64,000 nucleotides of DNA from Winogradskyella epiphytica (GTDB lineage: Bacteria > Bacteroidota > Bacteroidia > Flavobacteriales > Flavobacteriaceae): the NCBI RefSeq assembly GCF_003217215.1, contig NZ_QJTD01000002.1, positions 260,654 to 324,653 on the forward strand. Direction: 5' to 3'. The notes below the pieces were generated by a model that saw only the letters and a list, made by a program, of their open reading frames with translations, searched no databases and had not been told where the DNA came from. Numbering within the stretch: the first letter of the stretch is position 1; every line of letters begins with the position of its first letter. Shown here in pieces: positions 1 through 7,792 of the stretch. The position numbers and the translations under genes were made by a program.

Positions 1-551
1 TCGGCGCCGATGCTCACATTGGTGTGAAATAAACAATGATTTCCAATTACCGTACGTTCTCTGATCACGGTTCCTGACCAGATCGTTGTTCCATCACCTA
101 TAGTAGTGTCGTCCATAATGGTAACATTAGGAAAAATAGTCACATTAGTTCCAATAATTACGTCTTTACCAATATAGCAACCCGCTCCTACTCGACTTCC
201 TTTACCGATTTTTGCTGTTTTATCAATAGTTGCAGAAGGATGAATATCTACTTCAAAATGTAAATTATCAGGTGCAAATGTCTCGAGTAGTTTAGCCATC
301 GCTAAATCGGCATTTTTTACTTTAATAAAGACTCGATTTTCTCCCGGATCGATATCTATATTATCATTCACAATAGCTAAACTCGCTTTCGAATCTTTCC
401 ATAAGCCTGCAAATTTTCGATTTCCAATAAAGGTAGCCTGATTTTCAGTTGCTTTTTGAATTTGTTCTAATCCAGTTATTTTTTTGTTGGTTTCACCTAC
501 AACCTCACCGTTAATTATGGCGTTGATGTCTTCTATTGAGAATGATTTCAT
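1..551 (-). CDS. LpxD-like UDP-3-O-acyl-glucosamine N-acyltransferase, partial (C-terminus outside window)
   Basis: The minus-strand frame opens at an ATG at 549-551 and stays open to the window edge, giving 183 residues. The first ~100 residues match the LpxD N-terminal domain (start MKSFSIEDINAIINGEVVG, then a GNRKFAGL segment). From about residue 105 the left-handed beta-helix hexapeptide repeats begin (IDKTAKIGKGSRVGAG, IGKDVIIG, IGDGTTIWSG). LpxD transfers a 3-hydroxyacyl chain to UDP-acylglucosamine in lipid A synthesis. It is one of three LpxD-type genes here; the canonical copy is at 32117-33145, so this one may act on a different sugar nucleotide. The catalytic histidine region lies beyond the edge, so activity cannot be judged. 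Confidence 0.8.
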   Translation of the reverse strand, partial: MKSFSIEDINAIINGEVVGETNKKITGLEQIQKATENQATFIGNRKFAGLWKDSKASLAIVNDNIDIDPGENRVFIKVKNADLAMAKLLETFAPDNLHFEVDIHPSATIDKTAKIGKGSRVGAGCYIGKDVIIGTNVTIFPNVTIMDDTTIGDGTTIWSGTVIRERTVIGNHCLFHTNVSIGA

Positions 552-749
552 TAATGTGTTTTTGAATTAAATTTTATGAGCTAACAATATAATACTAAAA
601 ATTGAAAATAAAGATTTGGTACTATTAAGAGTCGAATATTTGATACTTATAATTCTAGACCTATTACTAAAAATCTATAATTTTACAATACAAATTTGTT
701 ATATCTTGTTCCTTTCGACTAACAAAAAATTCCTTTTTTTAGTTAAAGA

Positions 750-1868
750 TTACATGGAAATTTCTCTAAAAGTAATACCCAGTGCATTTTGTATATCAAT
801 TACTTTTTGCATTTCACCAGGAATGATTAATGCGATAGACTGACCTGTTTTTCCTGCTCTTGCGGTTCGTCCACTTCTATGTGTATAATAATCTAATTGT
901 TCTGGTAATTGGTGGTGTAAGACATACGCTAAGTTGTTGACATCAATTCCTCGCGCTGAAACATCTGTTGAAATTAAGACCTGTAAACTTTCGTTTTTAA
1001 ATGCGCGCATGACTTTGTCACGGTCCTTTTGTTGCATATCACCTTCTAAAGCTCCAACAGCATAACCTTCGTTTTGAAGTTGCTCTGCTAAGGTTTTAGT
1101 TCCTGCTTTTGTTCTACAGAAAATGATGCCTCTTTCATCTTGGCGTTTATCCAAAATTCGAATGATCATATTCAACTTATCCTTTATGGTTGTATGTACA
1201 AAGTGATGCGAAATATTCTCATTCACCAAAGCATTTTTATTGACTTCTACTTTAACGGCATCTGGCGACATATAATTTTTTACAATATTCTTGATTTCCT
1301 CTGGCATTGTCGCCGAAAACAACCACGTGTTTCTTTTTTTAGTATTGTATTTCAAAATTTTATTAAGGTCTTCCTTAAAGCCCATACTTAGCATTTCATC
1401 GGCTTCATCTAAAACTAAGATTTTCACCTTAGATATGTCTACAGCACCTCGTTCTACTAAATCTAACAATCGACCTGGAGTTGCCACGACAATATGTGTG
1501 GTTCTTGTCAAAGCTTTTATTTGCTTATCTATTTTTTCGCCGCCATATACACCTTCAGAAAAAATCTTTCCGTCTATGTATTTAGTAAATCTAAATAGTT
1601 GTTTTTGAATCTGTTGAACTAACTCACGTGTTGGAGCAATAATTAAAGCCTGAACATCATCTGAGTTTTTGTCAATGGCGTGTAATACAGGTAAACCGAA
1701 AGCGGCAGTTTTACCAGTTCCTGTTTGTGCTAAGCCAATTAAATCTGTTTTAGATTCAAGAAGAATGGGAATTACCATCTCTTGTATTTCCGTTGGTTTA
1801 ACAATGTTAAGTTCTTTTAATCCCTTTATATATGATTTATGAATTCCTAATTCTGAAAATGTTTTCAT
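750..1868 (-). CDS. DEAD-box ATP-dependent RNA helicase
   Basis: A 372-residue SF2 RNA helicase core with all main motifs: Q-motif PTEIQ (25-29), motif I AQTGTGKT (47-54), PTREL (79-83), TPGR (130-133), DEAD (154-157), SAT (185-187), ARGID (305-309) and HRSGRTARAG (330-339). The protein ends about 30 residues after motif VI, so it lacks the basic or RNA-binding C-terminal tail found in DeaD- and RhlE-type enzymes. It probably unwinds RNA duplexes in ribosome assembly or at low temperature. A -7 box at 2005-2012 would give a leader of about 130 nt. The gene stands alone between an LpxD-like gene and a repeat-filled gap. Confidence 0.93.
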   Translation of the reverse strand: MKTFSELGIHKSYIKGLKELNIVKPTEIQEMVIPILLESKTDLIGLAQTGTGKTAAFGLPVLHAIDKNSDDVQALIIAPTRELVQQIQKQLFRFTKYIDGKIFSEGVYGGEKIDKQIKALTRTTHIVVATPGRLLDLVERGAVDISKVKILVLDEADEMLSMGFKEDLNKILKYNTKKRNTWLFSATMPEEIKNIVKNYMSPDAVKVEVNKNALVNENISHHFVHTTIKDKLNMIIRILDKRQDERGIIFCRTKAGTKTLAEQLQNEGYAVGALEGDMQQKDRDKVMRAFKNESLQVLISTDVSARGIDVNNLAYVLHHQLPEQLDYYTHRSGRTARAGKTGQSIALIIPGEMQKVIDIQNALGITFREISM

Positions 1869-2004
1869 GTTATTGTTTTATTGTAATGATTTAGGGCGAA
1901 ATTTGAACATTCGACCTGTTGTATTGTTTTAATTAGGCCATTTCTTGTTCAGAAATACTACCTATAAGGTTTAATTTTAATAGGAAATTTACCTAATTAT
2001 TGTG

Positions 2005-2012
2005 CAAAGATA
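2005..2012 (-). promoter_or_regulatory. Bacteroidota -7 box for the DEAD-box helicase
   Basis: On the minus strand this reads TATCTTTG followed by CAC, a full match to TAnnTTTG. It lies about 137 nt before the helicase ATG, implying a long 5' leader. No clear TTG -33 element is seen at the usual distance, so the call rests on the -7 box and its position. Confidence 0.5.
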
Positions 2013-2119
2013 TATTGAATGCTGGTTAAATTAGAAAAATAGAGACTAATTTCATGAATTATTACTAAGGGTTCACTTATTTGTTTTCTGAACATTTAAT
2101 GAGTAGTTACGGAAATACG

Positions 2120-2620
2120 GATTTAGACACTAATTTCACTAATATTCACAAATTTCAATAATCCTAACGAATATACTAAGTGATGAATGCTACTAATTAT
2201 CTAAATACTTTGAACTAACAGCTACCGACTCTTAAAGACACTAATTTCTCGAATTTTCACAAATTTCTAAAATCCTAACGAATATATTAAGTGATGAATG
2301 CCACTAATTGACTGAATAGGTTGAATTAACAACTCTTAAAGACACTAATTTCACAAATTTTTTTAGCCTAAATGTATTTTAGATATCTATTAGTTTTGGT
2401 TGAACTGAGATCGAGACACTTATTTCTATAAGTCTAATAAACATATTAAGTATTGAATTGTACTAATCGACTAAATACTTTGAACTAACAGCTACCAACT
2501 CTTAAAGACACTAATTTCAAGAATTCTAACGAATATATTAAGTGATGAATGCTACTAATTATCTAAATACTTTGAACTAACAGCTAAAAACTCTTAAAGA
2601 CACTAATTTTCTTTAGCCTT
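2120..2620. repeat. Degenerate tandem intergenic repeat, six copies
   Basis: The gap 1869-2706 holds no convincing gene. From about 2120 it consists of a degenerate repeat whose marker GACACTAATTTC (or a close variant) starts at about 2126, 2237, 2341, 2415, 2507 and 2599, giving unit lengths of 111, 104, 74, 92 and 92 bp. Other parts recur in order within units: CCTAACGAATATATTAAG, GTGATGAATGCTACTAATT, CTAAATACTTTGAACTAACA and CTCTTAAA. Units differ by substitutions and internal deletions. There are no unique spacers, so this is not a CRISPR. It probably arose by tandem duplication of an intergenic element; no function is evident. Confidence 0.8.
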
Positions 2621-2706
2621 AATGTTGTCAATACAAAATTGATTGTTTGAACTTTTAATTAAATCCTTCGATTCAATTTCAAATTCGGCTTGGTTTTCTT
2701 TCTTAA

Positions 2707-4254
2707 CTACCAACTGATAGGACGATAATCCTTTAAGAATTTACCTGACCAATGTTTTCCTGAATTAATACCATCGAAAAGCGGATCTAATACACGAGCA
2801 GCACCATCTACAATATCTAAAGGTGGTTGAAAATCGTGCAATTCTTGTTTTCGTTTTGCTAATTCTGCTGGATCTTCGTCAGTAACCCAACCTGTATCAA
2901 CAGCATTCATAAAAATGCCTTCTTTGGCTAAACCGCCAGCTGCTGTATGCGTTAACATATTTAAAGCGGCCTTTGCCATATTGGTATGTGGATGACGATC
3001 TTCCTTGAAAAACGAGTGAAACTTCCCTTCCATTGCAGAAACGTTAATAATGTGCTTCTGACCCGTATGGTCTTTTTTCATCATTTCAGACAAACGATTA
3101 CATAATACAAATGGTGCAACCGAGTTTACCAATTGCACTTCAATCATTTCTGTGGTTTCAATTTCACCGAGTTTTAATCTCCAACTATTCGTTTTTCTTA
3201 AATCGACTTGTTGTAAATCGGCATCAAGTTTTCCTTCTGGAAAGACTTCTTGCGGAACTAAAGTATTATCAAAACTATATGGAATCTGTGATAATTTAGC
3301 TGAGGCCCTCAACCCAATTCCAGGTTCTGGTCCATGCCAAGTTACCGGCATGTTTTTATTAGAAGAAGCCCCTGATGTTAAATGCTTTAATTCCGATAAA
3401 CATTCGGAATGATCTTTTAATAAATCGCGCGCAAATTTTGGAAGTTCCTCAATAGGTCGTTCCTCATTTGGCATAAGATGTTTATAAAATCCTGCAGGAC
3501 GTCTCACCGTTTGTGCGGCATTATTGATAAGAATATCTAATTTTTCGTACCGTTGTTCTATAAAATTACAGAAAATTTCGACACTAGGAATATGTCTTAA
3601 ATCTAAACCGTGAATTTTTAGACGGTGTCCCCATTCTGTAAAATCCTCTTCCTGTGAAAAACGCAATGCAGAATCTGCAGGAAATCGTGTTGTTGCAATA
3701 ACTGTTGCTCCCCCGCGCAATAACATTAATGTGATGTGATAACCAATCTTCAATCGCGACCCGGTAATAACCGCAACTTGCCCTTTTACATCTGCTGTTT
3801 GAAAACGTTTCGCATAGTTAAAATCACCACATTCGGTACACATTGTATCGTAAAAATGGTGTAATTTGGTAAAGAGCGTTTTACATACATAACAGTTTCG
3901 TGGCGTTTCTAACTCTAACAGTTCCTTATCTTTTAAATCGGCTTCAGGTAAAAGTTTAGGCGCAACAAATACATGTGCCTCTCTCGCACTACGTATTCCT
4001 GTCTCTTTTCTAGCACTTCTATCTTTTGCTGCTTGCTTTCGTTTCGCTGCTTTTTTAGCATCTTTTTTTCGACGAGAAAATTCTTCTCTGCTTGGACGAG
4101 ATAATTGTCCGGATGCCTTTAATAAAGCGGTACGTTTCTCCTTAGGAATTTCAAAAATCTGATTGGTATCTGCAACTAAACGTTCTAAAGTAGCAATACA
4201 TTTTTCAATCTCATCTATCGAGATGTCCTCTGTATTCAAATTATCTTTACTCAT
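2707..4254 (-). CDS. SDR-family protein with N-terminal zinc ribbon; catalytic Tyr replaced
   Basis: 515 residues, about twice a classical short-chain dehydrogenase. Residues 1-95 are charged and partly coiled-coil-like (lysine/arginine-rich 54-84). A four-cysteine zinc-ribbon candidate follows: C121/C124 and C139/C142. The Rossmann part starts near 158 with the nucleotide-binding motif TGSRLKIG (164-171), and NNAA is at 244-247. An insertion of roughly 110 residues (about 255-365) precedes the conserved Asn (377) and Ser (406). Where the YxxxK motif should be, the sequence is TNMAK (424-428): the lysine is kept but tyrosine is threonine. NAD(P) binding is likely, but dehydrogenase activity is uncertain. 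The next gene starts 28 nt further upstream on the same strand. Confidence 0.75.
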   Translation of the reverse strand: MSKDNLNTEDISIDEIEKCIATLERLVADTNQIFEIPKEKRTALLKASGQLSRPSREEFSRRKKDAKKAAKRKQAAKDRSARKETGIRSAREAHVFVAPKLLPEADLKDKELLELETPRNCYVCKTLFTKLHHFYDTMCTECGDFNYAKRFQTADVKGQVAVITGSRLKIGYHITLMLLRGGATVIATTRFPADSALRFSQEEDFTEWGHRLKIHGLDLRHIPSVEIFCNFIEQRYEKLDILINNAAQTVRRPAGFYKHLMPNEERPIEELPKFARDLLKDHSECLSELKHLTSGASSNKNMPVTWHGPEPGIGLRASAKLSQIPYSFDNTLVPQEVFPEGKLDADLQQVDLRKTNSWRLKLGEIETTEMIEVQLVNSVAPFVLCNRLSEMMKKDHTGQKHIINVSAMEGKFHSFFKEDRHPHTNMAKAALNMLTHTAAGGLAKEGIFMNAVDTGWVTDEDPAELAKRKQELHDFQPPLDIVDGAARVLDPLFDGINSGKHWSGKFLKDYRPISW

Positions 4255-4282
4255 AATTATTAGGAACTACTCCTACTCTAAA

Positions 4283-4732
4283 TTAAGCCTCTTGAAGTTC
4301 TTTCTTAGACTTTCGGTATATATACGAATTGAAAATACTTCGTCTGGCAAATCGCATTTGTTTATCTGAATTAACAAACTTAATAAATACATGCTTTGGT
4401 ACACCAAAATATTCATAAGTTGTTCCGTCTAAAAAAGTAATTTCTAAAAGTTGTCCCTTATGTTGAAAATCTAAAATGTTAGATTCCGATGTTGTTCTAG
4501 TATATTCCTCTAGATTTGCTGCTTTAGTTTCAGGTGCTATGCTTACAAGAAAATGATAACCATCAATGATTTCACGGCTTTTTATTTCCGCTTCCTCTTG
4601 ACCAGAATCTCCATCTTGAAATTTATCAGGATGCCATTCTTTAACTAAGTTTCTATACGATTTCTTTAAGTCTTTTAAAACTATTGAATCTTCTATAGAA
4701 AATAGTTTTTTGTACTGGTTGATGCGTTTCAT
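4283..4732 (-). CDS. J-domain protein with C-terminal KTSC domain
   Basis: 149 residues. The N-terminal ~65 form a DnaJ-like J domain with the HPD tripeptide at 34-36 (EWHPDKF), the part that stimulates a DnaK-type ATPase. Residues ~80-143 look like a KTSC domain (SNILDFQHKGQLLEITFLDG, later YEYFGVP), a small fold often fused to nucleic-acid-related proteins. There are no zinc-finger or substrate-binding domains, so it is not a general DnaJ. It is co-directional with the SDR protein (28-nt gap) and downstream of a helicase, so the three genes may share a transcript. The specific client is unknown. Confidence 0.75.
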   Translation of the reverse strand: MKRINQYKKLFSIEDSIVLKDLKKSYRNLVKEWHPDKFQDGDSGQEEAEIKSREIIDGYHFLVSIAPETKAANLEEYTRTTSESNILDFQHKGQLLEITFLDGTTYEYFGVPKHVFIKFVNSDKQMRFARRSIFNSYIYRKSKKELQEA

Positions 4733-4823
4733 TATTTGTGCTTTAAATTGAGGCGCGAAATTACGCTATATTTTAAGACGAAGAGCTATTTATTTTCATT
4801 ATAATTTCGTCTTAAAAAATCCT

Positions 4824-6377
4824 CTAATCTTCTGGCGGATAGCCGTGAATCTGCTCGAAAACTTCATCAAAATTAGTCCTTAAATAGGTGTTTAATTTTT
4901 TCTGATAGTCATCTTTCAACCATTTTAAGAAGTTATAAGTACTTTTACTAATACATTTAGCATAAGTTTCTATACGTTGGTTGATATCATCTTTAAGTAA
5001 TTTAGCCAAGGCCAAAGCGTCATAAACATCTTCACTATTTTCTATACAGATTTTCGCATGTTGCTCAATAGAACGCTCTAAAACTACTTTTGAAGATTCT
5101 CCTTTAGCTACTGCATCTTTATAAGTTTGAGTAATATCGAAATAAGTTTCTTCAGACTTAGAAAATTCCTCTTTAATCTCATCTGCTAAATCATGTTTGA
5201 AATTAGCCTCAATTGCGACATCATCCTTAATCCTATCTGCATACCAATTCGGTGATTTAAAAATCAATTGCCAATCTAAATCCGCTCCCCAAGGACCAAA
5301 TCTATATAAGTTGTTTCCTAAATCTATAGTGGTAAATTTCGTTTTGTTGTTCAAAATACGAGAACCACGACCAATCATTTGGTAATATAAAGTCAGAGAT
5401 TTAGTTGCTCTGTTTAAGATAATTGTATCGATTGTTGGCTCATCAAAGCCTGTAGTTAAAATACTCACAGAAGTAAGAATCGCATCAGGAGTTTCATGAA
5501 ACCATTGTAAAATTTGTTTACGTTGTTTTTTAGTTGCGGTATTGTCTAAATGCATAATAGGCAAACCTGCTTCTCTAAAGGCGTAATACACACTAATAGA
5601 TGTATTAATACCATTATTAAAGATCAATGTTTTCTTTCCTAAGGAATGCTTTTTATAGGCATCAATTAGCTTTTGTAACATGGCAGGACTAGAGTATAAA
5701 TCTTCGGAAGATTTTACCGTATAATCGCCATTAGAACCTACTTCTAGTGAGGTTAAACTCATATCGTAAGCATAAGTTTCTGCTCGCGCCAAAAACTCAT
5801 TTTCAATAAGATTTTCAATGGTCTCACCTGTAATAAGCTCATCGTAGTTATCCTTCATTGGTAACTCTTTATTTGAACTTAAAGGCGTTGCAGTTACGCC
5901 AAGAATAAATGATTTTTCAAAGAATTTGAAAAGCTTAGTAAATGAATTGTAGTGCGCCTCATCAATAATAACTAATCCGACATCAGAAATATCTAATTTA
6001 TCGTCATTTAAACGGTTGTTTAAGGTTTCAACCATAGCTACAAAGCAAGAATAATCGCCTTGATCATCTAAATTAGCCTTACTATTAACCACTTTATTAG
6101 TCACTCCAAAGCTGGTTAACATCTTAGAGGTTTGACTACAAAGTTCAACTCTATGCGTCATAATAATCACTTTTTTATTGTGATTTTTTAAGTACTGACG
6201 AACAATTTCCGAGAAAATAACAGTTTTACCACCACCTGTAGGCAACTGATACAGAAGATGATAATCGTCGCGTTCAGTTTCAAATTTTTCAAAAATTTGG
6301 CTTATAGCACCTTGTTGGTAGTCATATAATTCTTTATCCGTTTTTTTCTCTTGAATAGCTTGAGTTGTATTAGACAT
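4824..6377 (-). CDS. SF2 DEAD/DEAH-box helicase (ResIII/UvrB-like)
   Basis: 517 residues. Helicase domain 1 carries Walker A LPTGGGKT (45-52), DEAH (139-142) and TATP (162-165). Domain 2 holds the TGFDEP segment and the motif VI sequence QMIGRGSR. After about residue 375 comes an ~140-residue tail rich in charged and helical sequence with no domain I recognise. The pattern is that of stand-alone SF2 helicases related to restriction-enzyme R subunits, but no methylase or nuclease gene lies nearby, so a role in DNA or RNA remodelling is more likely than restriction. A -7 box lies about 32 nt upstream. Confidence 0.85.
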   Translation of the reverse strand: MSNTTQAIQEKKTDKELYDYQQGAISQIFEKFETERDDYHLLYQLPTGGGKTVIFSEIVRQYLKNHNKKVIIMTHRVELCSQTSKMLTSFGVTNKVVNSKANLDDQGDYSCFVAMVETLNNRLNDDKLDISDVGLVIIDEAHYNSFTKLFKFFEKSFILGVTATPLSSNKELPMKDNYDELITGETIENLIENEFLARAETYAYDMSLTSLEVGSNGDYTVKSSEDLYSSPAMLQKLIDAYKKHSLGKKTLIFNNGINTSISVYYAFREAGLPIMHLDNTATKKQRKQILQWFHETPDAILTSVSILTTGFDEPTIDTIILNRATKSLTLYYQMIGRGSRILNNKTKFTTIDLGNNLYRFGPWGADLDWQLIFKSPNWYADRIKDDVAIEANFKHDLADEIKEEFSKSEETYFDITQTYKDAVAKGESSKVVLERSIEQHAKICIENSEDVYDALALAKLLKDDINQRIETYAKCISKSTYNFLKWLKDDYQKKLNTYLRTNFDEVFEQIHGYPPED

Positions 6378-6408
6378 ATATATAGTTTCGGGTTATTATT
6401 TGAAGGTG

Positions 6409-6416
6409 CAAATTTA
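6409..6416 (-). promoter_or_regulatory. -7 box of the SF2 helicase gene
   Basis: The minus strand reads TAAATTTG followed by CACC, a full TAnnTTTG match, 32 nt before the ATG at 6377. The -33 region falls in or near the hairpin at 6435-6463 and has no clear TTG at standard spacing. Confidence 0.5.
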
Positions 6417-6434
6417 CAACACTTTAAGACACTA

Positions 6435-6463
6435 AAAAAGCATCAACAGAATTGATGCTTTTT
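6435..6463. other. Perfect 12-bp hairpin between divergent genes
   Basis: AAAAAGCATCAA, a 5-nt loop CAGAA, then TTGATGCTTTTT. It has the form of a bidirectional intrinsic terminator, but both neighbouring genes (ending far away at 4824 and starting at 6703) point away from it. It sits immediately upstream of the -7 box of the helicase gene. It could insulate the two divergent units, end an unrecognised small transcript, or be a regulatory cruciform. The remainder of the 325-bp gap shows no gene. Confidence 0.6.
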
Positions 6464-6702
6464 CGACTTCACTTAAACTACAAACGAAATGTGGATAATT
6501 CATCCATATCTCGTTAATAATAAGTTCTTAAAACCATATTACAATTATAATTTCGTTATTGCCAATTGTTAAAATTATATACAAATTGAATAAAAAGCGC
6601 TTACTTTAACGTCCAGAGTCAACTTTTAATTCGTAAGGGTTAAGTGCACAATGTTAATTATATATTTACGTTTCCAAAGTTGTTAGATTTTTATTTACCT
6701 AT

Positions 6703-7635
6703 ATGAAATACATTTTTTTGTGTATTGCACTTGTTAGCAGTACGTTATTTATTTATTCTCAGGACAGCTTAGGTTCAAATTCCTTAACCATAGAATTACC
6801 AACGGCGAAATTTAATCGTGGTATTATAGCAAATTCGGTAGAAATTCCACTTGTTGAAACGCCAACTCCCACCAAAGTACCTATAGATATAAAAGCAGAA
6901 TATTGGGATAACTACACGCATAATCCTTATTTAAATAAGAATCAAAACTTCCCTCTGCAATTACATTTTGATGACAGCACTTATGCTTCGCCTGTTCCTC
7001 ATACCAAAGTTGTAACTTCTCGCTATGGCTGGAGAGGAGGACGTCCTCATAAGGGAATAGATATCGATTTAGTAACTGGAGATACTGTTGTTTCCGTTTT
7101 AGACGGAATAGTACGAGTTGCTAGATATATTAACGGGTTTGGAAATACCGTAGTAGTTAGACATTATAACGGATTAGAATCTACATACGCCCATTTATCA
7201 CATATTGGAGTAAAAGCGAATGATTCTATTGCTAAAGGTGAATTCTTAGGTAAAGGTGGAAATACTGGAAATTCTAGAGGAAGTCATTTACATTTAGAGC
7301 TTAGCTATAAAGGTGAATCTATTCACCCTGAATATTTATTTGATTTTTCTTCTAAAAACGCCATTAGATCTCAACAGGTTTGGGTAACTCAAAAATGGAC
7401 GCACCCAAGATTTCATAATTCTAGGTATGCGAGCAAAGTGAATCTTTTAGAATCTGAAGAAGATGCTTTAGCTAGTTTAAAAGTTCAACAAAGAGTTTAT
7501 GTCGTTAAGAAAGGAGATACACTGTATGATATTTCTAGACGTAATCATTTGTCGTTAAGTGCAATTTGTAGTGCTAACGGGATTAAGCCTAATTCTCCTT
7601 TGAAGATTGGACAGAAATTGGTTTTAGATCTATAA
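6703..7635 (+). CDS. M23 family murein endopeptidase with C-terminal LysM
   Basis: 310 residues. A signal peptide (1-19) points to the periplasm or outer surface. The LytM/M23 domain spans ~100-215: the metal ligands H116 and D120 sit in HKGIDID, and the second cluster GSHLHLEL (193-200) contributes H197. A LysM peptidoglycan-binding repeat covers ~265-308 (YVVKKGDTLYDISRRNHLS). The expected role is cleavage of peptidoglycan cross-links, or activation of amidases as in EnvC-type proteins, although the full H/D/H set argues for active zinc. topB follows 157 nt later with its own promoter-like sequence. Confidence 0.9.
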   Translation: MKYIFLCIALVSSTLFIYSQDSLGSNSLTIELPTAKFNRGIIANSVEIPLVETPTPTKVPIDIKAEYWDNYTHNPYLNKNQNFPLQLHFDDSTYASPVPHTKVVTSRYGWRGGRPHKGIDIDLVTGDTVVSVLDGIVRVARYINGFGNTVVVRHYNGLESTYAHLSHIGVKANDSIAKGEFLGKGGNTGNSRGSHLHLELSYKGESIHPEYLFDFSSKNAIRSQQVWVTQKWTHPRFHNSRYASKVNLLESEEDALASLKVQQRVYVVKKGDTLYDISRRNHLSLSAICSANGIKPNSPLKIGQKLVLDL

Positions 7636-7738
7636 TCACAATTCAATAATACTAGCTTACAACTATAAATAACTTCCTATAATTCTAAATTCGAATTTAA
7701 ATTGGTTCAATTCGGCAGTGAAACCACTGTCATTTTTC

Positions 7739-7769
7739 TTGCCATGTACATAGAAATTTAAGTACTTTG
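7739..7769 (+). promoter_or_regulatory. Candidate topB promoter
   Basis: TTG at 7739-7741, 21 nt spacer, then TACTTTG (7763-7769), which is one base shorter than TAnnTTTG. The implied transcript would start near 7776, about 17 nt before the TTG start codon of topB. Confidence 0.4.
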
Positions 7770-7792
7770 CGTCTTTATAAAAACCAATAAAT

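Noticed and set aside
616..843. Small plus-strand frame across the helicase 3' end
   Set aside because: Its second half is antisense to the DEAD-box helicase, and the rest is low-complexity Leu/Ile/Phe sequence with no recognisable pattern.
2120..2620. CRISPR array
   Set aside because: Repeat units are degenerate, long and adjoin without unique spacers, and no cas genes are near.
4824..6377. Restriction-system helicase subunit
   Set aside because: No methylase, specificity or nuclease gene lies nearby, so a type I or III restriction system is not supported.
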